In this document: one piece after another, positions 38,136 to 46,880 of the stretch | How the letters are laid out: every line of letters begins with the position of its first letter | How positions within the stretch are numbered: position 1 is the stretch's first letter | From: Dyella psychrodurans | Lineage (GTDB): Bacteria; Pseudomonadota; Gammaproteobacteria; Xanthomonadales; Rhodanobacteraceae | Assembly: GCF_003363265.1 (NCBI RefSeq) | Contig: NZ_QRBF01000002.1 | Span: forward strand, 243,561-307,560 | Length of the DNA: 64,000 nucleotides | Direction of reading: 5' to 3' | Notes under the pieces: model-generated | Seen by the model: the letters and a program-made list of their open reading frames with translations, nothing else | What the model was told of the DNA's origin: nothing | Database searches by the model: none | Made by a program: the position numbers and the translations under genes

Positions 38136-38897
38136 GTGGCTGAAGTTCTTTTTTACGAGCGGCCGGTGCCGCTCAATCGCACAACCCACAAGGATCTGCG
38201 CATCAAGGGGCTGCAGAACCTGAAGTTTGCGCACGGCGCGCACTCCGTGCCGCTTACCTGCACCGAATTCCCGGCCGCCGCGCGCGATATTCCGATCCTG
38301 TTCGCGGGTCCGGACATCGCCAACACCGGTCCGATGGCGCTGCTCGGCCTGCGCCAGAGCGAAAACCTGTTCCTGGACAACGAAGGCCACTGGGCGCAGG
38401 GCGTGTACATTCCCGCCTTCGTCCGCCGCTATCCGTTCGTGCTGGCTGAAAAGCCGGCGGGCGCGGAAGGCGACGACTTCACCGTGTTCCTGGACGAAGG
38501 CTACGAAGGCTTCAACGATCAGGAAGGCGAGCGCCTGTTCAAGGAAGACGGCACCGAAACGGACATGCTGAAGAACGCCGTGAGCTTCCTCGGCGAATTC
38601 CAGCAGCACGTGGCACGTACCAAGCAGTTCGTCGAAGACCTGCGCAAGCACGATCTGCTCGAGGCACGCAACGTTCGCCTGGAGCGCAACGGCAACGTGA
38701 TCAATCTCAACGGCCTCTACGTGGTCAGCGAGGAAAAGCTGCGCAAGATCGATGCAGCGACCGCGTACCAGTTCCTCAACGACGGCACGCTGGGCTGGAT
38801 CTACGCCCATCTGCTGTCGCTGTCGAACATCGACCGCGTGGGCCAGCGTCTTGCCCAGCGCGAAGAAGCCGAAGCGGCCAACGCGACGAAGAACTGA
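38136..38897 (+). CDS. SapC family protein
   Basis: A 253-residue protein matching the SapC family, which is named after a Campylobacter S-layer secretion gene but has no proven function in most proteobacteria. Recognisable features are FYERPVPLNRTTHKDLRI at the start, VPLTCTEFPAAARDIPILF in the centre, and FLDEGYEGF. No signal peptide or TM helix is apparent, so it is probably cytosolic. GTG 38136 has GAGG 9 bases upstream. It stands alone, divergent from the HNH gene, and ends in a strong terminator. Confidence 0.85.
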   Translation: MAEVLFYERPVPLNRTTHKDLRIKGLQNLKFAHGAHSVPLTCTEFPAAARDIPILFAGPDIANTGPMALLGLRQSENLFLDNEGHWAQGVYIPAFVRRYPFVLAEKPAGAEGDDFTVFLDEGYEGFNDQEGERLFKEDGTETDMLKNAVSFLGEFQQHVARTKQFVEDLRKHDLLEARNVRLERNGNVINLNGLYVVSEEKLRKIDAATAYQFLNDGTLGWIYAHLLSLSNIDRVGQRLAQREEAEAANATKN

Positions 38898-38924
38898 TCG
38901 GTCTCCGGGGACGATCGCGAAAAA

Positions 38925-38947
38925 GCCGCCCTATGGGCGGCTTTTTT
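38925..38947 (+). terminator. intrinsic terminator after SapC
   Basis: A 7-base-pair GC stem with a TAT loop is flanked by an A-run on the left and six Ts on the right. Confidence 0.92.
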
Positions 38948-39010
38948 ATGCCGTTACGGTGTGACGCAATCGGCTTACTATAAGAAACACTTTGCCAGTC
39001 AGGAGCCTGT

Positions 39011-39358
39011 ATGCGCTACCACGGCAGCTGTCATTGCGGAGGCATCGCGTTCGATGTCGAAGGCGAGTTGACGCAGGTGATGGAGTGCAACTGCTCCCAC
39101 TGCAGCCGCAAAGGATTCCTCATGTGGTTCGTATCGCGCGAGCAAGTCACGCTCAAGACGCCCGAAGCCAACATGGCCGAGTACACCTTCAACAAGCACG
39201 CCATTCATCATCATTTCTGTCCACAGTGCGGATGCGCGCCGCTCAGCTTCGGCACGGGGCCCGGCGGCAAGGCGATGGCATCGGTGAACGTGCGTTGCCT
39301 TGAAGGCGTGGATGTTACGGGCCTCAAGCACGTACAAATCGACGGCCGCAGCTTCTGA
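39011..39358 (+). CDS. GFA family zinc protein (CENP-V/GFA fold)
   Basis: A 115-residue protein of the glutathione-dependent formaldehyde-activating (GFA) family. Zinc ligands are visible in CHCGGIAF (about residues 6-8), ECNCSHC (about 28-34) and FCPQCG (about 75-79). Despite the family name, most members are not shown to act on formaldehyde. CAGGAG lies 5 bases before the ATG. It is a single gene converging on the RidA gene. A second GFA gene, at 54221-54715, is clearly different in sequence. Confidence 0.88.
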   Translation: MRYHGSCHCGGIAFDVEGELTQVMECNCSHCSRKGFLMWFVSREQVTLKTPEANMAEYTFNKHAIHHHFCPQCGCAPLSFGTGPGGKAMASVNVRCLEGVDVTGLKHVQIDGRSF

Positions 39359-39411
39359 TCGCGCGTCCGGCGAGCCGATAGCGATGGGCGGTTTGCGCTG
39401 ACCCGCCCCCG

Positions 39412-39912
39412 TTACGGCCGCACGGCGGTGACCTCGATTTCCACCCGGAAGCCGGGGTTGGCCAACGCGGCTACTTGCACCGCCGAACGGGCAGGCAGGT
39501 TGGGTTGTTCCTTGGTTCCGAAGAACTTCGTATAGCCCGCCATGAAGCCTTCGAAATCCATATGACCGCCGTGATCGGGATCGCCGACCAGGAACACATT
39601 CATCTTCACGATGTTGCCCATGCCCAGATGCATGTCTTGCAGCTGTTTCTGGATCGCCGTGAGCACGCCGACAGTTTGTGTTTCCGTATTGCCGTAGGCG
39701 GTGACGGAATCCTTCGGCGCTTTCGGATCGATAACCGGCGGCACCTTGCCGCTCAGGTAAACGATGGCTTTGCCGGCCGGTACTTCCACCGCCGAGGAGA
39801 TGGGAAAGCTGCTGTTGGCAAGCTTGTATCGCACGACATCCTGCGCATGCGCCGCGAACGGCGCCGCGAAGAGCCCACCCAGTGCAACAGTGCTGCGGAT
39901 GATCTTATGCAT
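39412..39912 (-). CDS. periplasmic RidA-family (YjgF) imine deaminase
   Basis: RidA proteins hydrolyse reactive enamines and imines to ketones and ammonia. The 166-residue product has the RidA core, and the key arginine sits in NLPARSAVQV near the C-terminus. Unlike cytosolic RidA it carries a Sec signal peptide (MHKIIRSTV...AAHA-Q, about 1-24). ATG 39912 has AGAGG upstream; a TTG two codons earlier is less likely. It is the last gene of an operon with a cytochrome c (15 bases upstream) and a flavin amine oxidase. Its probable substrate is the imine that the oxidase makes in the periplasm. Confidence 0.87.
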   Translation of the reverse strand: MHKIIRSTVALGGLFAAPFAAHAQDVVRYKLANSSFPISSAVEVPAGKAIVYLSGKVPPVIDPKAPKDSVTAYGNTETQTVGVLTAIQKQLQDMHLGMGNIVKMNVFLVGDPDHGGHMDFEGFMAGYTKFFGTKEQPNLPARSAVQVAALANPGFRVEIEVTAVRP

Positions 39913-39927
39913 GGACAACCTCTTTTC

Positions 39928-40392
39928 TCACGGTTTCGATGGTGACGGTTTGTCTTGTGGATGCATGGCGGTCACTTCATCGGCGGTGATGCTGTCGGTG
40001 TAGTGGTTGCCGAAATGCGTGCGGATGTAATGGATGACGTCGGCGATCTGCGCATCGCTGAGCTTGGTGTCGCCGAAGAAGCTGCGATTGGGCTCCGCGG
40101 AGGTCTTGAAGGATGGCATGTCGTGCCTGCCGAAGAGAATCGTGGCTGCCATGTATTGCGCCGAGGCCAGGCGCGGATTGCCGGTCAGCGCCGGATACGT
40201 GCCGGCACCGGTCGCGCCCTTCGCATCGGGCATGTGGCAACCCTGGCAGATGGTGTGGAAAATCGCTTCTCCATTGGCGTTGTGCAGCGTGTCGTAGGTA
40301 TAGAGCGCGTTGTCGGACGACTGCGCGTGGACGAATCCTGTGCAACCAAGAAGCACGATTGCACGAAACAGATGGCGGGTGATGCTCGTCAT
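39928..40392 (-). CDS. secreted c-type cytochrome
   Basis: The 154-residue protein has a signal peptide (about 1-24) and one haem-binding motif, CQGCH (Cys49, Cys52, His53). A likely distal Met lies in GRHDMPSF, and LSDAQIADVIHYIRTHFGN is the usual C-terminal helix of class I cytochromes c. Its ATG overlaps the stop of the amine oxidase gene as ATGA, which implies translational coupling. It is the likely electron acceptor for that flavoprotein, passing electrons to the respiratory chain. Confidence 0.9.
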   Translation of the reverse strand: MTSITRHLFRAIVLLGCTGFVHAQSSDNALYTYDTLHNANGEAIFHTICQGCHMPDAKGATGAGTYPALTGNPRLASAQYMAATILFGRHDMPSFKTSAEPNRSFFGDTKLSDAQIADVIHYIRTHFGNHYTDSITADEVTAMHPQDKPSPSKP

Positions 40393-41996
40393 GCCACACC
40401 TCCGGCCACGACGCGCTGGTGAATACGCGTAACGACATCCAGCGCGGATGTCACGGCGCCTTCCTGCCACGCGGGCAGGTAAGAAGCATGCTCGCCCGCG
40501 AGTGCAATGCGTCCGTCGATCTGGCAGAGATTTTCGTAGTGCTTGGCGCGCGCTTCTTCCGACCACGTCGCAAAGCAACCCATGGTGAAGGGTGCGCGAT
40601 GCCATGACACGGCGACACCGTTGTCGAATTCCGTCTTGTATTGCGGATGAATCTGGCTGCCGTATTCGACGGCCCGGCGCACTCGCTCCTCGGGTGTCAT
40701 CGCCGTGAACTCATACGCGCTCAGACCCCACAGATAACCGCCCAGCAGCACGCCCTTGCCACGGCTGTTGAAGTCGCAACTGGGATAACTGATGTTGTTG
40801 ATCGGCAGATCGGTGGACGTGATGCCGCCATAGATATCGTCGTCCTCTTCCCAGAAGCGGCGCTTGAATTGCAGGCCGATCTTGACCGTTGCCGCATAAG
40901 GAATCGCTCCGATCGCATCGGCCATCGCAGCGCCGACGTTCATCGGAATCTGGCTGAGGATGGAAAGCGGAATCGTGCAGATGCACCAGTCGCCATGCGC
41001 TTTGCGCACGCTGCCTGGACGGCGCGAGTCTTCGTACGTGGCAGTCACGCCATGCTCGTCCTGATGGATGGCAGTGACCTTGGCGTTGTAATGAATCAAT
41101 CCATCCAGCGAGCGGCCGAATGCTTCGCCGATGCGCCCCATGCCGCCCACGGGCTGGAACAGCGTCTGCTGGAATTCGAACATCTCGCCTTCGGTGAGGG
41201 CCCTCCACATATTGGAGTTGAGCACGTCGTGAAGTTGCAACGGTTGTGAGTCCACCGGTTTGGCGGACAAACCGCCACCCGGCGGCTTGTCGTATCCACG
41301 GCGATTGCTGGCGGAAGGTCCAGTGACGTAAGCGTAATTCTTGTCCAGGCCGCCCAATTGGCGCAGCGAATCAAGCAGCATCGCCTGATCGTCTTTGCTC
41401 ACGAGTGCATCGAGCTTGCTCTGCTGCGTGACTTTGGCGAGCAGCTCCGTGATGTGACCGCGATAGTCGGCGTTGATGCTGCGGTAGCGCTGCGGCTTGC
41501 CGCCGAACGCCTTGGTGTTGTGCAGATAGGCGTTGTGGTTGATCTGCACGAAAGGTTCGAGCGGCACGCCCAGTTTCTTGCAGTAATCCAATAGGCCGCG
41601 ATGGTGATAGGGAATGCGCCAGGGGCCGGGATTGATGTAAAGCCCGCGATCAAACTGGCAATGCTGGGTATAGCCACCGAGTTCGGTGTAGGTATCGTCG
41701 CCGCGAATCGTCCAGTTCCTTCCACCGGGGCGTGCGTTGTATTCCAGCACCTGCACTTTGTAGCCGGCTTGGCGCAATTCGTAGGCTGCGACCATGCCGG
41801 CCAGTCCCGCTCCCAGAATCAGCACGGATGCGCCATGCGGCGCGCCCTGCAACTTAGGTGTGCCGCGGTACGGCGATTCGGCGGCGAGGCCCAGGGTGCT
41901 CATCGCCTGGTACATCGCGGCGCCGCCTGCGCTCACGCCGATCATGCGCAGCAAATCGCGGCGCTTCATCGAAAATTCGGAACCATCCCCTTGCAT
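40389..41996 (-). CDS. Tat-exported flavin amine oxidase/dehydrogenase
   Basis: The 535-residue protein starts with a twin-arginine signal (SMKRRDLLRM, then a mild hydrophobic stretch). An FAD-binding Rossmann motif follows (LILGAGLAGMVAAYEL, about 58-73), then ARPGGR, the second dinucleotide element of the amine oxidase family. The C-terminal LAGEHASYLPAWQEGAVTSAL completes the FAD site. The enzyme should oxidise an amine or amino acid to an imine in the periplasm. Cotranscribed cytochrome c and RidA genes suggest a dehydrogenase that uses cytochrome instead of oxygen, as reported for NicA2 with its cytochrome. AAGGGG precedes ATG 41996; ATG 41969 is an alternative. The substrate is unknown. 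Confidence 0.9.
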   Translation of the reverse strand: MQGDGSEFSMKRRDLLRMIGVSAGGAAMYQAMSTLGLAAESPYRGTPKLQGAPHGASVLILGAGLAGMVAAYELRQAGYKVQVLEYNARPGGRNWTIRGDDTYTELGGYTQHCQFDRGLYINPGPWRIPYHHRGLLDYCKKLGVPLEPFVQINHNAYLHNTKAFGGKPQRYRSINADYRGHITELLAKVTQQSKLDALVSKDDQAMLLDSLRQLGGLDKNYAYVTGPSASNRRGYDKPPGGGLSAKPVDSQPLQLHDVLNSNMWRALTEGEMFEFQQTLFQPVGGMGRIGEAFGRSLDGLIHYNAKVTAIHQDEHGVTATYEDSRRPGSVRKAHGDWCICTIPLSILSQIPMNVGAAMADAIGAIPYAATVKIGLQFKRRFWEEDDDIYGGITSTDLPINNISYPSCDFNSRGKGVLLGGYLWGLSAYEFTAMTPEERVRRAVEYGSQIHPQYKTEFDNGVAVSWHRAPFTMGCFATWSEEARAKHYENLCQIDGRIALAGEHASYLPAWQEGAVTSALDVVTRIHQRVVAGGVA

Positions 41997-42111
41997 CGCG
42001 TGCCCCTTCAGTACTCAAGACGCCAGCACATCGCATCCGGCGCCCGGGTAAAAGTGACATAAGGCATGCCCGAAGGCCGTGAGCATGCCGCACGGGAAAG
42101 CGTTGCTGCTG

Positions 42112-42585
42112 TCAGTGCGTCGGTTTGGCCATCCTCACCAGGTCGATGTTGTAGCCGGCGGCCTCATACAACGCCCTTGCGCGCTCGTTGCCCGGAAAAA
42201 CCGCGAGCGTCACCAGCTGGCACTGGTGCTCGCGCGCCCAATCTTCCGCGTGTTCGATCAAGGCCTTGCCCACGCCCTGGCCTTCATGGCGCGGCGCGAC
42301 GGCAAGGTCGGAAATGTGGCAGTTCGCGTGACCGTTGAAAAAGTCCTGGGTCTTTTGCAGGTGGATGAAGCCGACACGTTCGCCGTCTTCGTTTTCGGCG
42401 ACAAACACGTAGCTGTTGGCGGGCTGCTCTTCCAGCTGCCGGCTGAGATCCTTGCGGATGCCTTCGATGCACTCGTGCCGCTTGCGCCAGGCCGGTAGCG
42501 AAAAATCAACGAAGCGAGGGACCAGGCCGAGAATGAAGTCGTCGTCATCCTCGGCCAGACGGATTAGAAAACTGTTGTCGCTCAT
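42112..42585 (-). CDS. GNAT-family N-acetyltransferase
   Basis: A 157-residue GNAT protein. The acetyl-CoA-binding motif A is visible as VAPRHEGQGVGKALIEHAEDWA (given as VAPRHEGQGVGKAL then IEHAEDWA, about 96-117). Motif B follows in NERARALYEAAGY. The N-terminal RLAEDDDDF is typical of the fold. Acceptor substrate unknown. It lies upstream of the CocE-like gene in coordinate order, but on the minus strand it is transcribed after the hairpins at 42673-42756, so it is probably independent. Confidence 0.88.
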   Translation of the reverse strand: MSDNSFLIRLAEDDDDFILGLVPRFVDFSLPAWRKRHECIEGIRKDLSRQLEEQPANSYVFVAENEDGERVGFIHLQKTQDFFNGHANCHISDLAVAPRHEGQGVGKALIEHAEDWAREHQCQLVTLAVFPGNERARALYEAAGYNIDLVRMAKPTH

Positions 42586-42672
42586 GTTCCGAGTCGATCA
42601 TGGGGTACGTAGGCTCGGTTCTACACCCAAGCGGGTTGTGCGCGGAAGTCCCTTGTGTCGTTCCCGATGATG

Positions 42673-42756
42673 CCTCCCTGCGCGTGGGGGAGGGAAGAGT
42701 GGGCTTTTCGCAGATGGCTTGACCCCGCGCCAACCCTCCCCTGCATCCAGGGGAGG
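42673..42756. repeat. two C-rich hairpin elements downstream of the CocE-like gene
   Basis: CCTCCC/GGGAGG (42673-42693, 9-base loop) and CCTCCCCT/AGGGGAGG (42735-42756, 6-base loop) sit in the gap between the CocE-like stop and the GNAT gene. They resemble the dispersed CCCTC-rich hairpins common in Xanthomonadales gaps. The second may serve as a terminator, though no T-run follows. Confidence 0.5.
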
Positions 42757-42783
42757 TGGCGGTATTGCGTCAGCATGCGCTTA

Positions 42784-44757
42784 TCAATGTGCGATGACAG
42801 GCAGTGCGATGTAGCTGGCCTGATCCGGCGCGTGATAAATGCGTTGCGTCGCCTTCTGATAATCGCCGGGCTTGGCCCAGAACATGTTGGGCACGAAGGT
42901 TTGCGGATTCCGGTCGTAGAGCGGGAACCAGCTGGACTGCACCTGCACCATCACGCGATGTCCGGGCAGGAACACATGGTTCGCTGCCGGAAGGTCGAAG
43001 CGATACGCCAGCGCCTGATTCGCGGCGAGCGGCTTGGGGTTGTCGAAACCTTCGCGATAGCGCCCGCGGAAAATATCCATCGATACGGCGAGCTGATAGC
43101 CGCCCATTTCCGGTTGTTCGGACACCTGATCCGGATACACGTCGATCAGTTTGACGACCCAGTCGCTGTCGGTGCCGCTGGTCGATGCCACCAGATGCAC
43201 GACTGGCGCGCCGGCGATGGTCAGCGGTTGAGTCAGTACATCGGATACGTAGGTGACGACGTCGGTGCGGCCCGATGCTTCGCGCTGATCGTCCACCAGC
43301 CACTGTGCCCACGTGAGGCCGTTGTCGTAACCGATCGGTTGAATGGGGCGTGCGCGGAACGGCACCGGATGGGCGGGATCGGAGACGTATTCGTCATACG
43401 CGTCACCCGACGACGGTGCGCTGAAGCCCAGCTTGTTGCCGGCCTCAAGATAAAGCGGGCGGCTCTTCGTCGAGCAACCTTCATCGCAGGCAAGCGGCCA
43501 ATGGCTCAGGCGCTGCCACTGATTGGTACCGGTCTGGAAGGCTGTAACCGCTGCGATGTCGGCCTTGGGCGCGCCGTCTTTCAGGTATTGCGCAAGATAC
43601 GGTCGCAGGATGTGCTCGCGGAAATACTTGGCGGTGTCGCTGCCGAAACGGATGGCGCCCAGCGAACTGCCTTCATCGATTTCCTGGCCGTGATGCCACG
43701 GGCCCATGACGAGCTTCACCATGTCGCCGTTCTTGTCTTTCGGCTTGATCGCGCGATAGACGGCGAGCGCGCCGTAAATGTCTTCCTGGTCCCACAGGCT
43801 GTGCACCAGCATCACCGGCACCTTCAGCGGTTGTGCGGCGAGCACCTTGTCGACGGCCTGATCGCTCCAGAACGAATCGTAGGCAGGATGCGCGATCATC
43901 TTGTTCCAGAAGCCGAGCTGCTCCATGCCGTACTGACGGCCCAGTTCGCCGGCGGAACCGGCCTGCATGAACAGGTCGTATTCGTCGTGATAGCTGGTCC
44001 ACCATTTGTAGCTGTTGTCGCGACTGGCGCTCTGCTCGTAGATGTAGGACATGTTCTGCTGGCGGAAGGCGCCATGATGGAACCAGTCGTCGCCCATCCA
44101 GCCATCCACCATCGGGTTCATCGGCACGGCGACTTTCAGCGCCGGATGCGGATTCACCAGCGACATCAGCGGCTCGAAGCCGTCATACGAAATGCCGATG
44201 GTGCCGACCTTGCCGTTCGATTCGGCAACGTTCTTCACCAGCCAGTCGATGGTGTCGTAGGTATCGGTGGCGTCATCGACCGGCGTGGGATTGAGCGGAC
44301 CGTGCACCGGCCGGTTCATCACGTAATCGCCTTCGGAGCCGTACTTGCCGCGGATATCCTGGATCACGCGGATGTAGCCGTCCTCGACGATCACGTCGGT
44401 GGCGTTGTCGTAGCCTTCCAGCATCGGACCAAGGTGACCGCTCATCACGTGATGGGTGAGTTCCTTGGCGCTGTACGGCGTGCGCGTCATCACCATGCCG
44501 GCGTGATGTGCGCCTTTCGGAATCAGGATCACCGTGTACAACTTCACGCCGTCGCGCATCGGGATCATGACGTCGCGCTCGACGTAGTCGTAGCTGCTGG
44601 TGACCGGCTTGAAAGTAGCGGGTGTTTCGCTGGGATAGTTCGGGTATTGCTGTGCAGGCGCGTCCGTGGCCATGGCAACGCTGCTCAGCGAGAGCAACAA
44701 ACTCAAGAGCGCGGGCTTTGCTCCGCGCCACGCGATCGCGGCACGACTCGACTTCAT
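42784..44757 (-). CDS. exported CocE/NonD-family (S15) serine hydrolase
   Basis: The 657-residue protein has a Sec signal peptide (about 1-32). An S15 alpha/beta-hydrolase domain follows, with the nucleophile in GISYDG (near residue 187). A C-terminal X-Pro dipeptidyl-peptidase-type jelly roll starts near 400. The family includes cocaine esterase, alpha-amino acid ester hydrolases and glutaryl-7-ACA acylases, so an acyl-ester or amide substrate is likely. ATG 44757 is chosen for its signal peptide; the frame upstream runs through a dispersed repeat and is not coding. Confidence 0.88.
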   Translation of the reverse strand: MKSSRAAIAWRGAKPALLSLLLSLSSVAMATDAPAQQYPNYPSETPATFKPVTSSYDYVERDVMIPMRDGVKLYTVILIPKGAHHAGMVMTRTPYSAKELTHHVMSGHLGPMLEGYDNATDVIVEDGYIRVIQDIRGKYGSEGDYVMNRPVHGPLNPTPVDDATDTYDTIDWLVKNVAESNGKVGTIGISYDGFEPLMSLVNPHPALKVAVPMNPMVDGWMGDDWFHHGAFRQQNMSYIYEQSASRDNSYKWWTSYHDEYDLFMQAGSAGELGRQYGMEQLGFWNKMIAHPAYDSFWSDQAVDKVLAAQPLKVPVMLVHSLWDQEDIYGALAVYRAIKPKDKNGDMVKLVMGPWHHGQEIDEGSSLGAIRFGSDTAKYFREHILRPYLAQYLKDGAPKADIAAVTAFQTGTNQWQRLSHWPLACDEGCSTKSRPLYLEAGNKLGFSAPSSGDAYDEYVSDPAHPVPFRARPIQPIGYDNGLTWAQWLVDDQREASGRTDVVTYVSDVLTQPLTIAGAPVVHLVASTSGTDSDWVVKLIDVYPDQVSEQPEMGGYQLAVSMDIFRGRYREGFDNPKPLAANQALAYRFDLPAANHVFLPGHRVMVQVQSSWFPLYDRNPQTFVPNMFWAKPGDYQKATQRIYHAPDQASYIALPVIAH

Positions 44758-44842
44758 GGTGACTCCCCGTTGGATGTGCCGCCCTAGCGTAGCGGCATTG
44801 GAAAGCCATGGCACGCCGTCATGCCGAAACCTACGTTTCCCC

Positions 44843-44877
44843 CTCACCGTCATTCCGGCGCAGGCCGGAATCCAGTG
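44843..44877 (+). repeat. dispersed 35-base repeat, forward copy
   Basis: Contains ATTCCGG-N-CCGGAAT, a small hairpin of the kind scattered through Xanthomonadales genomes. It is identical to the reverse complement of 44958-44992, and similarity continues a few bases on each side. Confidence 0.85.
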
Positions 44878-44957
44878 ACGGTCGTGTGGATAAGTGCTAG
44901 GAAATCTCAAAGCCTGTTTGGGATTTTGTGGCGCTTAAGCACAAGCCAGGTGGTCGC

Positions 44958-44992
44958 CACTGGATTCCGGCCTGCGCCGGAATGACGGTGAG
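44958..44992 (-). repeat. dispersed 35-base repeat, reverse copy
   Basis: Exact inverted partner of 44843-44877, with 80 bases between them. The pair could fold into one long stem across the gap. Confidence 0.85.
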
Positions 44993-45017
44993 AGGGAGTT
45001 ATTCGGTGCGCCAAAGC

Positions 45018-45043
45018 AAAACGCCCGGCGAACCGGGCGTTTT
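45018..45043 (-). terminator. intrinsic terminator after the acyl-CoA dehydrogenase
   Basis: An 11-base-pair stem with a CGAA loop ends in TTTT on the minus strand. It lies 25 bases past the dehydrogenase stop. Confidence 0.85.
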
Positions 45044-45067
45044 GTTGCACGTATACAAGCAAGAGGT

Positions 45068-46843
45068 TTATGCAATCGCCGGCAAGGTCTCGACACCCGC
45101 CTCGACGGCTGCTTTGTGCAAATGCGTACGCGGCAAAATGCGAGCGAAGTAGAACGCCGCCGTATCGCGCTTGGCCTGCTTGAACTCCGCCTGCTGCGTA
45201 CTCTTTTCCACCGCCGCCACCGCACGCGCCCAGAAATAGGCAAGGGTGACGTAACCGCTGTAGTAGAGATAGTCGTTGGCGGCCGCGCCGAGTTCTTCCG
45301 GATTGGCCTGGACGCGTTGCGCGAGCTTGAGCGTCAGCTCGCCCCATTCCTTGGCCAACGCGCCGAGCGGGCCGATGTAGGGACGCAGCGCTTCATCCTG
45401 CGCGTGTTGCTTGCAGAACGCGCCGATCTCGCCGAGGAAGTGCTGCAAGCCGACTCCCTTCAACTGAAGGATCTTGCGTCCGAGCAAGTCGGCTGCCTGG
45501 ATGCCCGTGGTGCCTTCGTACAAGGTGATGATGCGCGCATCGCGCACGAACTGCTCCACGCCGTTCTCGACAATGAAGCCGTGGCCACCGTACACCTGCA
45601 ACGCTTCCTTGGTGCATTCCTGCGCAAGCTCGGTCACCACGCCCTTGGCGATCGGAATCAGGAAGGCCAGCAGCTCGCTGGCTTTCTGACGCGTGGCTTC
45701 GTCCGCGCCGCGCGATTCGATATCGGTCTGCAACGCCGAATACAGTAGCAACGCACGCGAGCCTTCGACAAAGGCGCGTTGCGTGAGCAGCATGCGCCGC
45801 ACGTCGGGCTGCACAAGCAGGTTGTCGGCCGGCTTGTCGGGGAATTTCGGGCCCGAGAGCGAACGCGACTGCAGGCGTTCGCGCGCGTAATTGAGGCTGT
45901 TCTGCCACGCGCGCTCCGACAAGGCCAGACCCTGCACACCCACCGACAGGCGCGCGGCATTCATCATGGTGAACATGGCCGCGAGACCTTTGTGCGGCTG
46001 GCCGATCAAATAGCCTTCCGCCTCATCGAAGTTCATGACGCAGGTGGCCGAACCGCGGATGCCCATCTTGTGCTCGATGGCACCGGCGTAAACGTTGTTG
46101 CGCTCGCCCGGCGCGCCGTCGGCCTTCAACTTGAACTTGGGCACGATGAACATCGAGATGCCGCGGCTGCCGGCCGGCGCATCCGGCAGGCGCGCTAGCA
46201 CGAGGTGGATGATGTTCTCGGCCAGATCGTGATCGCCTGCGCTGATGAAGATCTTGGTGCCGGTGATCTTGTAGCTGCCGTTGGCGCCGGGTTCCGCGCG
46301 CGTTTTCAAGAGACCCAGGTCGGAGCCGGCTTGCGGCTCGGTCAGGCACATCGTGCCCGTCCATTGGCCGGCTACGATCGGCTTGAGGTAAGCGTGTTTC
46401 TGTTCTTCGGTGCCATGCAGTTCCAGCGCGTGGCAGGCGCCTTCGGAAAGCAGCGGGTACAGGCTCCAGGACAGATTGCCCGACTGGAACAACTCCGTGG
46501 TCGCGACGCCGACCACCGCAGGCAAGGCCTGGCCGCCGAATTCCTCGGCCATGGTCAGGCCGGCCCAGCCGCCATCGGCGAACTGGCGGAACGCTTCCTT
46601 GAAGCCCTTGGGCGTGGCGACGGTGCGGGTGCCCTTGTCGTAGCGGCAGCCTTCTTCATCGCCTGGCCCATTGGTCGGCGCCAGCACCTGCTCGCTCAGT
46701 TTGCCGGCTTCTTCGAGCACGGCGTCGAGCAGGTCGCGGGTATGGCCCTCGCCCCCCTGCAGTTTGGTGAGAACAGCTTCCGCGCCGAGCACGTCGAAGA
46801 GTGCGAAGCGCTGGTCGTCGAGTGGGGCCTTGTAGAGCGTCAT
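45068..46843 (-). CDS. acyl-CoA dehydrogenase (DmdC/FadE-like)
   Basis: The 591-residue protein resembles the long acyl-CoA dehydrogenases that include DmdC. It has an N-terminal helical domain, the flavin-binding CLTEPQAGSDLG (about 160-171), the substrate/FAD loop with KITGTKIFIS, and a C-terminal helical extension. It should introduce the trans-2 double bond in fatty or related acyl-CoAs, passing electrons to ETF. Normal length is about 590-600. ATG 46843 fits the family start MTLYKAPLDD. It follows the lipoprotein gene by 37 bases in what looks like one operon under a PsrA-like operator. A DMSP role is not implied. Confidence 0.92.
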   Translation of the reverse strand: MTLYKAPLDDQRFALFDVLGAEAVLTKLQGGEGHTRDLLDAVLEEAGKLSEQVLAPTNGPGDEEGCRYDKGTRTVATPKGFKEAFRQFADGGWAGLTMAEEFGGQALPAVVGVATTELFQSGNLSWSLYPLLSEGACHALELHGTEEQKHAYLKPIVAGQWTGTMCLTEPQAGSDLGLLKTRAEPGANGSYKITGTKIFISAGDHDLAENIIHLVLARLPDAPAGSRGISMFIVPKFKLKADGAPGERNNVYAGAIEHKMGIRGSATCVMNFDEAEGYLIGQPHKGLAAMFTMMNAARLSVGVQGLALSERAWQNSLNYARERLQSRSLSGPKFPDKPADNLLVQPDVRRMLLTQRAFVEGSRALLLYSALQTDIESRGADEATRQKASELLAFLIPIAKGVVTELAQECTKEALQVYGGHGFIVENGVEQFVRDARIITLYEGTTGIQAADLLGRKILQLKGVGLQHFLGEIGAFCKQHAQDEALRPYIGPLGALAKEWGELTLKLAQRVQANPEELGAAANDYLYYSGYVTLAYFWARAVAAVEKSTQQAEFKQAKRDTAAFYFARILPRTHLHKAAVEAGVETLPAIA

Positions 46844-46880
46844 GGCTTGAGTCCTTCGTAGGGCGTATGCGGTGAAGCGG

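Larger units (their letters stand above)
44758..45067. other. 310-base gap with an inverted pair of dispersed repeats and a terminator
   Basis: No gene is visible. The gap holds the leader of the CocE-like gene, two opposed copies of a 35-base repeat (listed separately) and the terminator of the acyl-CoA dehydrogenase gene. Confidence 0.8.

Noticed and set aside
44758..44910. N-terminal extension of the CocE-like gene
   Set aside because: The extra residues come from translating the dispersed 35-base repeat. A signal peptide starts at ATG 44757, and the repeat recurs in inverted form nearby.
45068..46843. DMSP catabolism
   Set aside because: The dehydrogenase resembles DmdC, but this group is broad, and no dmdA, dmdB or dmdD genes accompany it.
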